A model generated the notes under the pieces. It ran no database searches, was not told the origin of the DNA, and saw nothing but the letters and a program-made list of their open reading frames with translations. Positions 9,514 to 20,328 of a DNA stretch of 64,000 nt are shown piece by piece. This stretch comes from Eledone cirrhosa (taxonomy: Eukaryota > Mollusca > Cephalopoda > Octopoda > Eledonidae): assembly GCA_964016885.1 (NCBI GenBank), contig OZ024742.1:8736662-8800661 (forward strand), written 5' to 3'. Position numbers and translations under genes: made by a program. Within the stretch, counting starts at the first letter, position 1, and each line of letters starts with the position of its first letter.

Positions 9514-10913
9514 CTAAAATAGAAAAAAAGATTGCTGACCTACGAAAAAACATAGGATATGTGACAATGCACTTTACATGCAAACAAACACAAAAAAAAC
9601 TCACAAATAAAATAGAGACGATGTTTGGTAATAGTAGAACCAGAACTCTCCAATATAAGCTGATCACCCTCAAACAAGAATTGAGAGCTGTTAGCGAAAA
9701 ACGCCGATATCTGAAGAAGGTAGATGAGAGAAAAGTGCTTAATAAAAGATTCAGAAGAAACCAAACATCAGTCTATAGAGATATGAAGGGCAAAATAATA
9801 AGTGTCACTGAGGCCCCATCCCAGAAAGACATAGATTCCTTTTGGAGGAAAATATGGGGTGAAAGGAAGAATTTCAACCAAGATGCAGTGTGGCTAAGAG
9901 AAATCCGAAAGAACTATTGCTCCTACACTACAACAAAAACATACGAAATAAGTGAGGATACCCTTGAGACTGTGATAGGAAAACTCCAAGATAAGAAAAC
10001 ACCAGGAAGAGACATGATTGTCGGCTACTGGTACAAAACACTGATATTCTATCGGAGGTATCTTACTGACCTCTACCAACAAGTTCTTAAGGGAGATACA
10101 CTTATACCAGAATGGTTGACATTATCACAATCATTACTGGTCCCCAAGAACAAAGACACCCACTTGGCAAAAAAATACCGACCCATTGCATGCCAGAACC
10201 TGGTGTATAAGATGTATACAGCCTGCCTGAACCTATTCCTCCAAGATCCCTATGAAAATAATAACATCATCACAGATGAACAAGCAGCTGGAAAGAAAGG
10301 GGTTTGGGGATGTGCTGAACAACTCCTAATCAACAAAACTACGATGTCGGAGGTGCGACAACTTAGGGGGAATATGGCTACAGTCTGGCTCGACTACAGG
10401 AAAGCTTTCGATTCTGTTCCCCACTCTTGGATGATAGAGGCCCTCCAACTTGCTAAAGTCCCAGACATTATTGTCAGAGTCATAGAGAAGCTGTCTTCTT
10501 CTTGGGCTACTATCCTAAGGTTAAAGACAGAGAGGGAGGACTCTATTTTCACTGATAAAATAAAATATTGCAGAGGTATATTTCAGGGGGACAGTCTCTC
10601 TGTGATATTATTCATCTTGTCATTAAACCCCTTGTCCTTTCTGCTCAAGAAATGTGAGGGATACATCATTGGCTCACAAGAGGACAGAAATACGAACCTA
10701 ACCCATAATTTCTTTGTGGACGATCTGAAACTCTATGCCAAGAACATGGATGGGATGAAGAAAAATCTTGACCTGGTTACAACGTTCTCAAAGGTTATAG
10801 GAATGGAGGTTGGCCAAGATAAATGCTCATACATGACTGTAAAGCGGGGGAAAACAACAACCCAATCTAGCAACATGACCAATCAATGGCCTAACTGTTT
10901 CACCGATATCTGA
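9501..10913 (+). pseudogene. Reverse transcriptase segment of the RLE retrotransposon
   Basis: A continuous frame of about 470 codons. Visible motifs are a fingers region with KKTPGRDMIVGYW, then KYRPIACQNLVYKMY, motif A in WLDYRKAFDSVP (first catalytic Asp codon 10392-10394), motif B in RGIFQGDSLSVILF, and motif C in FVDDLKLYA (Asp codons 10719-10724). The RT copies element RNA at a nicked target. The frame is open upstream of the first GTG at 9561, so that codon is not a start. It ends prematurely at 10911-10913, where the homologous reading moves to another frame (starting ISDENCYRYLGI), which shows a frameshift at about 10905. Confidence 0.85.
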
Positions 10914-11170
10914 TGAGAACTGCTACAGATACCTGGGGATAGATGAGAACATATCCTATAATGGTATCTGTAATAAAGAACGCGTAACAAGGGAATACTA
11001 CACCCGATTAAGAAAGATCTGGTCATCGGAACTCTCTGCGCAAAACAAAACAGTGGCTCACAATGTGTTTGATGTGCCTGTCCTAACACCAACGTTTGGA
11101 ATACTCAATTGGACGACAGACGAAATCAGAGCAGTTGATGTTGGAACTCGAAAAATACTAAACAACACCG
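10905..11170 (+). pseudogene. Connector segment of the RLE element, shifted frame
   Basis: In a frame different from both neighbours the DNA reads CYRYLGIDEN (a YxYLG step typical after the RT palm/thumb of LINE proteins), then a basic stretch and FDVPVLTPTFGILNW. It runs into a TAG near 11195, while the original frame resumes at about 11165-11170 (NSDIDRLYLKCKQRG). Two indels that cancel each other explain why the segments before and after share the same phase. Confidence 0.7.
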
Positions 11171-12188
11171 GAAATTTCACATCAACAGTGACATAGACCG
11201 CCTTTACTTGAAATGTAAGCAGAGAGGCAGAGGCCTAACATCAGTCCAGAAAACATTTGAATGTCGCATCATGTCTCTCCGACTACATCTACGAACCTCG
11301 AAACGTAGGATCCCGTTTCTCGAGCAAGTCTATCTGCATGAAACAGATAAGATCATGAGAGTTGTGAAGGAACTCCTCGAGAGATATTCCCTGTGTGATA
11401 ATCAAAAACTCACACCCAGGGAAGTCGCTCAGCAGTGTCGCAGTGAATCCATGGATGAAAAACTGCATGCCTATCAGCAAAATATCATGCATGGATATGT
11501 TGCCAGAAAGCTCCAGAGTGAGAGTAATATAGATAAGGAAAGTAGTGTATATTGGACTAACAACCGCTATATTTGCTCCCACTTTGAAGGATACGCTTTT
11601 GCAATCCAGGAACAGGAGATTAACACGAAATACCTGATTCACAAAAGAGATAGGGATGCAGGCAAAACACCTAGATGTGATAACAAGTGAAGACTCTGCA
11701 GAATTAACATCGAGGATATCACCCATGTCATAAGCAGCTGTCGAAAAATGTCATCGCGGTACTATCTACCTATGAGGCTTGATGTAGTGGCCAAACCACT
11801 GTACAATGAAGTCCGTAAAAAAGATAGCCCCGATAATAAACACATTAAAAGCTACAGCAATGTGGAAGACATCCATGTACATAATATGAAAGAGTACTGG
11901 TGGAATGTTCCAGTAAAAACCCCAATAAAATGCAGGCATAACAGACCAGATATTATGATATGGGACAGGGAGAAGAAAGCATGCACAGTAGTGGAAATTA
12001 GCTGCCCAGCAGATGCCAATATAATATCAAAGATTAGCGAAAAGGAGAATACTTATGCAGAACTGATGAGAAATCTGCAGATATTCCACCATGATTACAC
12101 CTTCAGATTTTTGCCTGTGATTATTGGGGCACTGGGATATGTTAGTAACTGCCTCAATACAAATCTTGAGAAGGACACAACTAGTTAG
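11165..12188 (+). pseudogene. CCHC knuckle and PD-(D/E)XK endonuclease end of the RLE element
   Basis: The frame is open to a TGA at 11688-11690 and then continues in phase to TAG at 12186-12188. Straddling the TGA is a knuckle that would be C-x2-C-x8-H-x4-C if the TGA stood for the first Cys; the remaining ligands are at 11697 (Cys), 11724 (His) and 11739 (Cys). Further on come RPDIMIWD (Asp codon 11949-11951) and, 14 residues later, VVEISCP (Glu codon 11994-11996). The D...E pair preceded by RPD is the active-site signature of restriction-like endonucleases in R2-type LINEs. A conserved KENTY helix and a hydrophobic end follow. An AT-rich 3' tail beyond 12188 has no clear end. Confidence 0.75.
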
Positions 12189-12554
12189 GAAATTACAAGT
12201 ACAATTTCATTAATGGAACAGTAAAAATATGTAAAACATTCCAAAAATTTTGCATCTAATAACTACATATACACATGTACAGATGCAACTCAAAGCATTC
12301 ACATCGACACAAAATAACATCCATATCTACACATACATACATATATATCTACCTAGTTGATGTTCTGTAAATTACAATGAGAGAGTCTTGTGTCTATGTT
12401 AGAAACCGACTCTCTCTCTATTGGTAAAACTTTGTGAAATTATAAAACCAGAAGAACATACGTATAAATACACAAACACATATTAGGTGAAGAGGGCAGC
12501 TGCAAGTTTGCGTAAATACATTCGTGGATGAATACTCATGCGGGCAGCAGCACA
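12189..12554. other. AT-rich DNA, probably the 3' tail of the RLE element plus flank
   Basis: No gene. Short ACATAC/TATATA tracts occur near 12320-12345. A boundary between the retrotransposon 3' UTR and host DNA could not be placed. Confidence 0.4.
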
Positions 12555-12712
12555 AACATGTAAATGTATATATATATGTGTTTGTATGATATATGTATGA
12601 ATATATATATATGTGTTTTTATTATATATGTATATATATATATATATATATGTGCTTGTATGCGTACACGTGTGTGATTGTGTGGGTGGGTGTTTATTGA
12701 GAGAGAGAGAGA

Positions 12713-12794
<82 letters not shown>

Positions 12795-12892
12795 TATATT
12801 TAAATTGTTAGCCAGAAACAGATTGACAGATAAACAGACAAATCGATAGATAGATGGATATATATATATATATATATATAGATAGATAGATA
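12555..12892. repeat. Long (TA)n/(TG)n/(GA)n/(GATA)n microsatellite block
   Basis: A pure (TA)n run covers about 12716-12791. Further TA runs lie near 12630-12652 and 12857-12880, with GA and GTGT tracts between. The block ends in GATA units at 12880-12892 that abut the 3' end of LINE copy A. Overlapping open frames are meaningless. Confidence 0.9.
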
Positions 12893-13832
12893 AATTTCTT
12901 TATTAGCCACAAGGGCACAAAAGAAGGGGACAAATACAAATGGGAGTTTACATACAGGTAAATAAAACTATTAATACAATAACAAATAACAATTGATATC
13001 CCCAATAGGGGGAGGTGTTGCACAGGGGTTGTACACACCCCGAAAAAATGTACAACCCTCATCTCCAGGAGCACCAAGAGTGAGTAATGCCTTCCTCTCT
13101 TCCTCTTTGTCCTCAACCTGCAGGCTTATATAGAGAGGAGGCCCAACCAATCGGGCCATATTTGCCACATTCACCCACCTTTTATAAAACTTGCTGGGGT
13201 ACAGCACCTCTCTCTCCATCCTGATTCTTCTTCCAAAATGATATTTGAAAAAAACAATCAGTTGCTCGCCGGAGAGAAAGGTGTCTGACCTCAGCCCTTT
13301 TAACCTCGTCCACCATATAACCTCTTTCACCATAGCCATAACATGTAGGAAAACCGCCTCTCCCTCGTTTTTGAAGGAGGGTGGCGGTTTGATCATGACA
13401 ATGGACTCGGTAGTCAACTGGATTGTCCCACCCGCGACAATAGTCGTTCTACATAGCCCCACATGTCAGTAACGCCCGGGCAGTGTACAAATGCGTGTGC
13501 GACGGTTTCCTCGTCGCGCACGCATCTCGGACAGATCTTTTTCGAAAGGTCCCTACCCGGCGCCCGTGTCTGTAGAGCTTGTCTCGAACTGGTAGAGCTC
13601 CTCGGTAACACTGCCAGGCCAGGGACTTTGGAAGTTGTCCAATTGGTCCCGAGCGGTAGGCCCTACCGAACAGACTGCCAGTTCGTCCTCCTCTACGCCT
13701 TGAGTTTCTCCGAGCGTGTCGTCGCACTTACTGCGGACCAACCCTCTATAGAATGTCGAAGTGGTGACACCACTGATCGCCTGGTCCGTTTGGCAGATGA
13801 CTGTGAGCACCTGAGCACATTCGATAGTCAGG
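12893..13832 (-). mobile_element. Tx1/L1-like LINE, 5'-truncated copy A
   Basis: The minus strand starts inside ORF2 and runs to the element 3' end, which abuts (TATC)n when read 5' to 3'. Recognisable protein pieces match copy E in order: FYRGLVRSKCDD, CPRCVRDEETVAHAFVHC, WWTRLKGLRSDTFLSG and FGRRIRMEREVL. The coding remnant is in several frames, so it is a dead fragment of about 0.94 kb. It is the most diverged of the five copies. Its 5' end falls in or next to the hairpin described at 23340-23369. Confidence 0.85.
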
Positions 13833-13964
<132 letters not shown>

Positions 13965-14449
13965 TATTTCTTTTATTTGCCACTAGGGCATCAAAAGTGG
14001 GACAAGTACAAAGGGGGGAGTTTACATAAAAAGGCGTCCTCAGTAAGGAGGAGGCAATAACAAAATATAAAAATAAAATAAGATATAACAAAAAATACAA
14101 TATTTAACAAAATCCTCAATAGAGAGGAGGCGCCTTGGGGGGTCGCACACACCCCCGAAAAAAGTGTGCAACCCTTCTCCTCAGGAGCACAGAGAAGGGG
14201 TGCTCCCTTGGTCTTTCATCTTCCTCACCTATAGTCTGATGTAGAGTGAAGGCCCATTCACACGGGCCATTCTCGCCACTTTCACCCATCTTCATAGAAA
14301 CGGCTGGGGTGCAGCAGCTCTCTCTCCATCCTGATCCTTCTTCCGAAATGATATCGGAAGAAACGGACCAGTTGTTGGCCAGAGAGAAAGGTGCCCGACC
14401 TCAGTCCTTTCAGACGCGTCCACCATACAACCTCTTTCGCCATGGCTAT

Positions 14450-14450
<1 letters not shown>
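13965..14450 (-). mobile_element. Tx1/L1-like LINE, 5'-truncated copy B
   Basis: It holds the 3' UTR and about 65 terminal codons of ORF2. The 3' UTR landmarks are the same as in copies C, D and E: the CCTCAATAGAGAGGAGGCGCC segment, the GTCGCACACACCCCC stretch and the CTTCTCCTCAGGAGC hairpin. The 3' end touches (GATA)n at 13919-13964. The 5' break, at GGCTATT (14444-14450), joins another GATA run. Confidence 0.9.

Positions 14451-14487
<37 letters not shown>
14451..14487. repeat. (GATA)n between LINE copies B and C
   Basis: About nine GATA units. It is both the 5' flank of copy B and the 3' target flank of copy C. Confidence 0.95.
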
Positions 14488-14488
<1 letters not shown>

Positions 14489-14754
14489 CTTTCTTTTTAT
14501 TTGCCACCAAGGCATCAAAGAGTGTGACAAGTACAATGGGGGGAGTTTGCATGACAAGGCGTCCTCAATAAGGAGGAGGCAATAACAAGATATAACAAAT
14601 ACAATATAAAATATAACAAAAATAAATTTAATAACAACATCCTCAATAGGGAGGAGGCGCCTTGGGGGTCACACACACCCCCGAAAAATGTGTGCAACCC
14701 TTCTCCTCAGGAGCAAAGAGGCGGGGTGCTCCCTTGATCTTTCATCTTCCTCAC
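14488..14754 (-). other. 3' UTR of LINE copy C
   Basis: It is GC-rich and structured near the stop codon, then AT-rich, and ends with AATAAA and a short AG-rich tail directly joined to TATC units. The same layout is present in copies B, D and E, so it is a family feature. Confidence 0.8.
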
Positions 14755-17700
14755 CTATAGTCTGATGTAGAGTGAAGGCCATTCACACTGGCCATTCTCG
14801 CCACTTTCACCCATCTTTCATAAAAACGGCTGGGGTGCAGCACCTCTCTCTCCATCCTGATCCTTCTTCCGAAATGATATCGGAAGAAACGGACCAGTTG
14901 TTGGCCAGAGAGAAAGGTGTCTGACCTCAGTCCTTTCAGACGCGTCCACCATACAACCTCTTTCGCCATGGCTATTCCGCACAGAAACACCGCCTCTCCT
15001 TCGTTTTTGAAGAGGGGAGGCGGCTTGATCATTACAATAGACTCGGTGGTCAACCGGATCGGTCCCACCCTTGACAGCATTCGTTCGACATAGCCCCACA
15101 GATCGGCAATGCCCGAGCAGTGTACCAATGCGTGTGCAACGGTTTCCTCGTCGCACACGCATCTGGGACAGATCTTTTTCGAGGGGTCCCTACCCGGGCA
15201 CCCGTGTATGTAGAGCCTTTCTTGAACGGACAGATCCCCTCGGTAGCACTACCAGGCCAGGGACCTCTGGAAGTTATCCATGGGTCCCGGGCTGAATGTC
15301 CTACCGAACAGGTTGGCCAGTTCGTCTTCCTCTATGCCTCGGGCTTCTCCGAGGACACGTCGCATATGCTAACCACCAGCCCTCTATAGAATTACGAGTT
15401 GGATTCTCCACTGACAGCCGAGTCCGCCTGCTAGAGAGCCGTGAGCGCCTGGGCACACTCGGTGTGCCAAGCGCCCAGTTTTCTCGGTCTTTGCTTGACG
15501 AAGGATTCCAGCTCGGTGAGTGAGACGAGTTTGGGAAAGGCTCGCCACACAAACAGGGTCCACACCTGTTGACCGGTGAGGAATACCTGGAGGTGCCGTA
15601 GCCTTAATGCGTGTTTACGTATCATTAGCCACGGAATGCCCCGCCCTCCTTTCGAAGGGTGTTGACAGCAGATGGATCTCCTCACCATAGGAGCCCGCTT
15701 CTTCCAAAGGAATTGGAAGAGTGCGCGCTCCATTTTGGCGAGCGTTTACCTTGGGCAAGGCACGACGGTCATGCGGTAGTAGATGACGGACGCTATATAA
15801 GTGTTCGCTACCTCCGCCCGACCTTTCAGGGACAGTTTGCACTCGGCCCACTTCTTGGTCAGTGCAAACCCCCTGTTCGTTACCTCACCCCAGTTCTTTC
15901 CACCTGGAGGTCTGGTCCGAACCAAACCCCGAGCAACTTCACCGGGCCCTCCGTCCAGCACCCGACGATGCCATCGGAGGGCATCGATCTGCCCCTCCAC
16001 GTGCCGGGTTGCAGACCGATTGACTTGTCCCGGTTCAGCTTAGCCCCTGTAAAACTTTCGTACTCCTCCAGTAAGGTGCCGATCGCCCCGATTTCCGAGG
16101 CCGTCGCCACCATTACTGTTACGTCATCGGCGTAGGCTGACAACGCTTTTCGCAATCCCGGTTCCAACGGGATGCCCTGAAACAACTTCAACTTCCGCAG
16201 CAGTGGCTTTAGAGTCATTACATACAGAAGGGATGAGAGAGGGCACCCTTGTCGGATGGACCGCGCGATTGCGAACGGCTCCGAAAGGTAGCCGTTAACC
16301 TTGACCCTAGAGCAGATGCGGCTGCTGTGCATGGCATTGATCCAGCCCCTGAAAACGGTCCGAAGCCTGCCGCCACTAGCACCGCATCCAGGTAACCATG
16401 GTCGACCCTATCGAACGCCTTAGATTGATCCAAGTTGATCAGGGCCCCACCAAAGCCGGGTTCGTTCCCAACCCTCTCTATGATTTATCGCATGAGGTGG
16501 AGGTTGTCGTGGATGGACCTGGACGGGATAGCACATGTCTGCGCATCTCCCACCAGGTTGCCCACGACAAGCGCCAACCTCTTTGCTAGCACCTTGGCCA
16601 AAATCTGTAACTCTGTATTTAGCAGAGTTATGGGCCTGAAATTATTTATATCGTCCCCCTTGTTCTCGTCCTTCCTCACTATCATGACTACCCCCTTGGT
16701 CACAGCACAGGGAATTCTCCCGTTCTGTCGCCAGTTGCAGTAGACTGCCTCGAGGAGATCGGGGAACAAGTCCGGCATAGCTAGATATAGTTCGTATGGA
16801 AGACCATCGAGACCCGGAGATTTGCGTTTGCCGCATTGGCTCAGCACGTCCTCTATCTCAGCGGCTGAAATCGGCTCCTCGCAGGACTTCGCCTGCCTGT
16901 CCGAGAGACGCGGCAGGCCGTCGAGGTATGGACCAAAGTCCACTTCCCCAACCGGCACCCCGCCCCTTCCGAACAATCTGGCAAAGTGCTTTTGAAAAGC
17001 TTCGCACATCTGCTTAGGTTCAAGAATCACCCGTCCATCCTGGTCTCACAAAGACCGGATAGTGGATCTCCTCCCTCTTTTGGCTTCTGTCACGCGGGCT
17101 CACCTAACAGCTTTGGTCCCCTCGTTTCCCAGAGCGCGTATTTTTGCTTCGGACGATGCAGCCTTCATATTTCGGGTCGAAGAACTGGCCCAGAGCCGTT
17201 CTCGACGCTAGCACTCTGGCTACGTCGCCGCTTCTAATTGCCTCTTCTACACTATCTATCAACTCCCTTTCCTTCCTATTTCTATTTAAGGCTAACTCCT
17301 TACTAAATTCTATAGAGACTACTCTAATCTCTCTTTTGAGAGATCCCCACCACCTGCTGTTGACGATGGCGCCCGTCAACCGCTCCTTAACTAAAGTGCT
17401 AATGCGGTCCCTGTAAGCCTTACTTGCCGGAAAGGACAAGTTGAGCTTCCAGTAACCGGGGCCCTGTCTATGCGTTCTATCAAGGTTGACCATGCAGGTC
17501 ATTAACTTGTGGTTTGAATAGCCAACCATGAGCATTTTTGGACGACTTACAAAGTCCTTATCCTTATTTCTAACTAAGAACCCATCTAGGTACGACCTAG
17601 ATGATCCGCTGCGGTTTGCCCAAGTCCTGGTTGTCGCAGTCGTAAAATCTAGTCGATATCTATCGGCCAGGTCAAATCGACCGATTAACCCTTTGAGGCT

Positions 17701-18183
17701 ATTACACCCCTCTCTATCGGGACAGGCCCCTACGTAAGCTCAACGTGCATCTAGGATACCATTCCAGTCCCCCACTAATAGCAAGGAGCGTCCCTAGAAA
17801 AGTCTCCAGACGATGGAAGAAGTCCGGCCGCGTTAACCCGAATGGACCGTAGACGGCTAGCAGACTAAACGCTCCTCCCTCACCACTGTCAAGGTCCAGA
17901 ACCACTAGTCGACCCTCCAGGTCCAAATGTACCGTCTGTGTTGCGAGACCCAGATATTTTTGCAGCAGAACGACAACCCACCCCACCACCGGGCTGACAG
18001 AGAGATGCGTGCATTGTCAAATTCATCAAAGGTGGGGGCCAGCTGTCGCACGTTGCTGATCTGGGCCTCGCAAATAACCATCAAATATATACGTTGTGAA
18101 CTGAGGTCATTTAGCAGCATTGCTTGCTTCCAAGTTGAGCACAGGCCACGCGCATTTAGACAGCCTACTCTCAGCATAGCCAT
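14755..18183 (-). pseudogene. ORF2 of LINE copy C: APE endonuclease, RT, zinc knuckle
   Basis: About 1140 codons, starting at ATG 18183-18181 (MAMLRVGCLNARGL). The start shows the APE fold's first strand and NxRGL, then ICEAQ where the catalytic Glu of the QET motif sits (about 18183-18040). The endonuclease and linker continue to about 17150. RT pieces are CGKRKSPGLDGLPYELY (about 16840), NFRPITLLN, MDQSKAFDRVDH (about 16430), RQGCPLSSLLYV and YADDVTVMV (about 16125). The C-terminus keeps WWTRLKGLRSDTFLSG. Reading changes frame at least seven times (fragments at 17905-18207, 17714-17989, 17104-17535, 16485-17030, 15880-16332, 15615-15851, 15431-15733 and 14751-15158), so no protein is made. 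Confidence 0.85.
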
Positions 18184-18207
18184 GTTGGTGGTGAAGAGAA
18201 AAGGCAC

Positions 18208-20103
18208 TTACCTCTCCGCATCCCGGGTATCGGGATCTTCGTCTCCTTGGGACCAGGCGGCACAATTTCCATGGGGGTGTTGGAGGGTATGTTTGATGGG
18301 GTGGTGGTTTCTGGCGGGGTGGGGATGGAGGTGTTTGGTGAGGAGGGTGTGTCTGGTGAGATGGGGATGACTTGGGTTGGGGGTGCCTGTGGTGGGGCGG
18401 CCTTTGTAGAGGACGCGGTTGATTGGTTTCACGCAGGAATTCCCCACGTCCTCTACAAATGTTTCTTTTAGGGATCTATAAGTTCCTATAGGGACCCTGA
18501 TCAGTTTTAGGTTCATTTTCTTTTATTTTGTTGGAGCTATCCAAAGTTTACCCTTCGGTTTTGACCAGAGGGTTGTTTCTGATGGTCTCCATCAGTGTTC
18601 TATTTTCTTCGTTTACGTAAGTGTATGTATACTTTTCCTGTGTTGTGTTTGTTTTTGTCCGTGGTTCCTGCATGTGTTTTCTCTTTGTTGTGGGTGTTTT
18701 GTTTTCGGGAGGGAGAACTTTTGTTTGTGATTTTTGTGCTGTTTGTGCTGGTGTTAGTGTGTTTGTTTCGTTTTTGTTCATGCTGTTCTTTCTTTTTTTT
18801 CCTTTTCACGGGTTGGAAGGGTTCCTCCTCATAGCCGCTGGGTGCCGTCGATAGGGGTTCCTAATCCGTGTTGATGGGTAGGGGTATGTTTTGGGGTTCT
18901 GTAGTGTCTGTGTGTGTTTTTGTATTTGTTTTGGGTATGCAGGGGTTGGGTGGGATAGTTTTCTCTGTTGTTTTTTCTTGTTGTCGTGGTGGTGGTGGTG
19001 GTGGTGGTGGTTTTGTTGTTATTTATGGTGTTGGTAAAAGTGTTTTTTTTTGTCAATTGAGGACAGGCAGCCCTTAGGTGACCTCTGCTTGCGCAGTGGT
19101 AACATGCGGACCGCCTGCCCTCAACCGAAATGTTTATGTAGGTCTGCACCAGAATTTCGACGCTAGTCCCACTAAATATATCTCTGGAGGATTTTCCTAC
19201 TAAGATCAAAAGTCTTGTTCAAAGTCAATTAGACCATAAAGTATCCACCAAATATCTACTTTGGGTCTTATGCATGTAATTTTTATTTTTTGCGTTCTTT
19301 TTCCCATGTATGTAGGGAAAAATGTAAAATGGGTGGACACAATGGGCGCGATGGAATATTGTTGTGCTGTTATGTTGTTTTTCATTAGCACCGAGATGCT
19401 GCCGAAAAGTTTGGCTTTCTGAATGAGTAAAATGTTATCCATGTGGTTCCTTAAAACCAACTCAGTTTCACTCTGAGATAGTTGAGCTGGTTTTTTTTAT
19501 GCATTTACGATTGTCCTGAAAATCACCGTGTTCTGGGCATTCTCTCTCCTTAGTTCTTGTGGTGAAGTTATGCTAAATGACCCATTGGGTCCAAAAGTCA
19601 CGTATTGTTTAGCTTCTTCCAACTTTTGTTTCGCGTTGGTTAAATCCAAAAGTTGAAATTTTTCCGTTTTTTTTTACGGTATCAGCAAAAGAAATGTTGC
19701 TGTTATTGTTGGCACTGTTGTTTGTATTTTCTTTGGTATTCGTGTTGAAATTTTTTTCCTTTTGATTGGTATTGTTGGATGTGTTTTCAATTTTTCGATT
19801 TTCTGTATTTGTTGGTGTCTGTTGTGGGCTGTTATTTTCATTTTTTGTTGTGTGGATTTCCATTTCTTTAAGAAAAGAAGTATTTGCTACATATATATCC
19901 TTCTGTGTGTGGATACATGTGACATTTGTGACGTCAGGCGTGTTCAGTTGCTTACAAGCAGCTGAAGCTTGTTCCACTTCTAAATGTTGAGGCGATGATG
20001 TTGGCCTTTCTTTGTCCATGTCTGCTACTACCTGCTGGTCAAGTAGGCATGGCTTTCCCTTCCCATCTTCTTGTTTTGACAAAGATGTAGGTGCTTCGGC
20101 CAT
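18208..20103 (-). pseudogene. ORF1 (gag-like) of LINE copy C
   Basis: It starts at ATG 20103-20101 (MAEAPTSLSKQ) and ends in TAA at 18210-18208, 25 bp before the ORF2 ATG. The N-terminal 160 residues are Asn/Thr/Gln/Lys-rich. A central part near 19460-19206 may be the RNA-binding fold. A retroviral-type zinc knuckle CYHCASRGHLRAAC (C-x2-C-x4-H-x4-C) lies at 19104-19063. A poly-Thr run encoded by ACC codons lies near 18985-19012, and the C-terminal part is Pro/Thr/His-rich. ORF1 proteins of this type coat element RNA. Frameshifts separate the fragments at 19609-20103, 19206-19460, 18829-19209, 18548-18781 and 18208-18516. Confidence 0.8.
18403..18459. other. Perfect 13-bp inverted repeat in ORF1 of copy C
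   Basis: TTTGTAGAGGACG at 18403-18415 and its exact complement at 18447-18459 flank a 31-bp loop. They lie near the 3' end of ORF1, about 0.2 kb before ORF2, and could form an RNA stem. Only copy C covers this region here, so conservation cannot be judged. Confidence 0.6.
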
Positions 20104-20314
20104 TTTTTTAAAATGTAGTGTTTTGCAAAAATATTTTCGAAGATATTTTGGATGTTTTTGCCCTGAGGAGCACGATATTTTGGAGGACTGACCAGATCAA
20201 AATTTGACCTGTCAGTCCCTCAAATTGGTATAAAATTAAAAGTTCACAATGACGAATTTCTAAGGAAATTTAAACAAAACTTACCGAGCAAGTTTAACAC
20301 GTGGCCATCCCAGC
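20104..20314 (-). other. 5' UTR of LINE copy C
   Basis: The sequence between the GATA junction and the ORF1 ATG has no open frame. On the sense strand it starts just after TATATCG. An internal promoter would be expected here in a full-length LINE, but no motif can be assigned by eye. Confidence 0.6.
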
Positions 20315-20328
20315 GATATAGATAGATA
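20315..20328. repeat. Short GATA run between LINE copies C and D
   Basis: Three to four GATA-like units separate the 5' end of C from the 3' end of D. Confidence 0.85.

Larger units (their letters stand above)
8611..12188 (+). mobile_element. Decayed RLE-type non-LTR retrotransposon
   Basis: Translated segments in order are an N-terminal region of unknown function (8611-9513), a reverse transcriptase (about 9950-10850), a connector (about 10905-11670), a CCHC knuckle (about 11688-11741) and a restriction-like endonuclease signature (about 11940-12000). A single ORF with RT followed by CCHC and a C-terminal PD-(D/E)XK nuclease is the plan of the R2/R4/CRE/NeSL-type LINEs, which use the nuclease for target-primed reverse transcription. 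Lesions are stops at 8875, 9217 and 11688 and frame changes near 9500, 10905 and 11165, so this copy is dead. Target-site duplications and exact ends were not found. The nearest clade within RLE elements cannot be settled by eye. Confidence 0.8.
14488..20314 (-). mobile_element. Full-length Tx1/L1-like LINE, copy C (inactive)
   Basis: The complete element on the minus strand has a 5' UTR of about 210 bp (20104-20314), ORF1 (20103 to about 18208), ORF2 with APE endonuclease, RT and zinc knuckle (18183 to about 14755), and a 3' UTR (about 14754-14488) with an AATAAA just before the end. GATA repeats abut both ends. Two ORFs with a gag-like CCHC ORF1 and an APE-RT-knuckle ORF2 place it in the L1 superfamily. 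The RT wording (LDQSKAFDRVDH, ISNFRPITLLN type) and the microsatellite target recall the Tx1 clade, some members of which are known to insert into specific repeats. Multiple frameshifts in both ORFs make this copy non-functional, but it supplies the family's structure. Confidence 0.85.

Noticed and set aside
9561..10913. An intact 450-codon reverse transcriptase gene starting at 9561
   Set aside because: The codon at 9561 is GTG and the frame is open upstream. Downstream homology continues in other frames, so this is a segment of a broken element.
18247..18854. Plus-strand frames rich in Val, Phe and Cys opposite ORF1
   Set aside because: They are antisense to the Asn/Thr/Lys-rich ORF1 of LINE copy C and show no domain.
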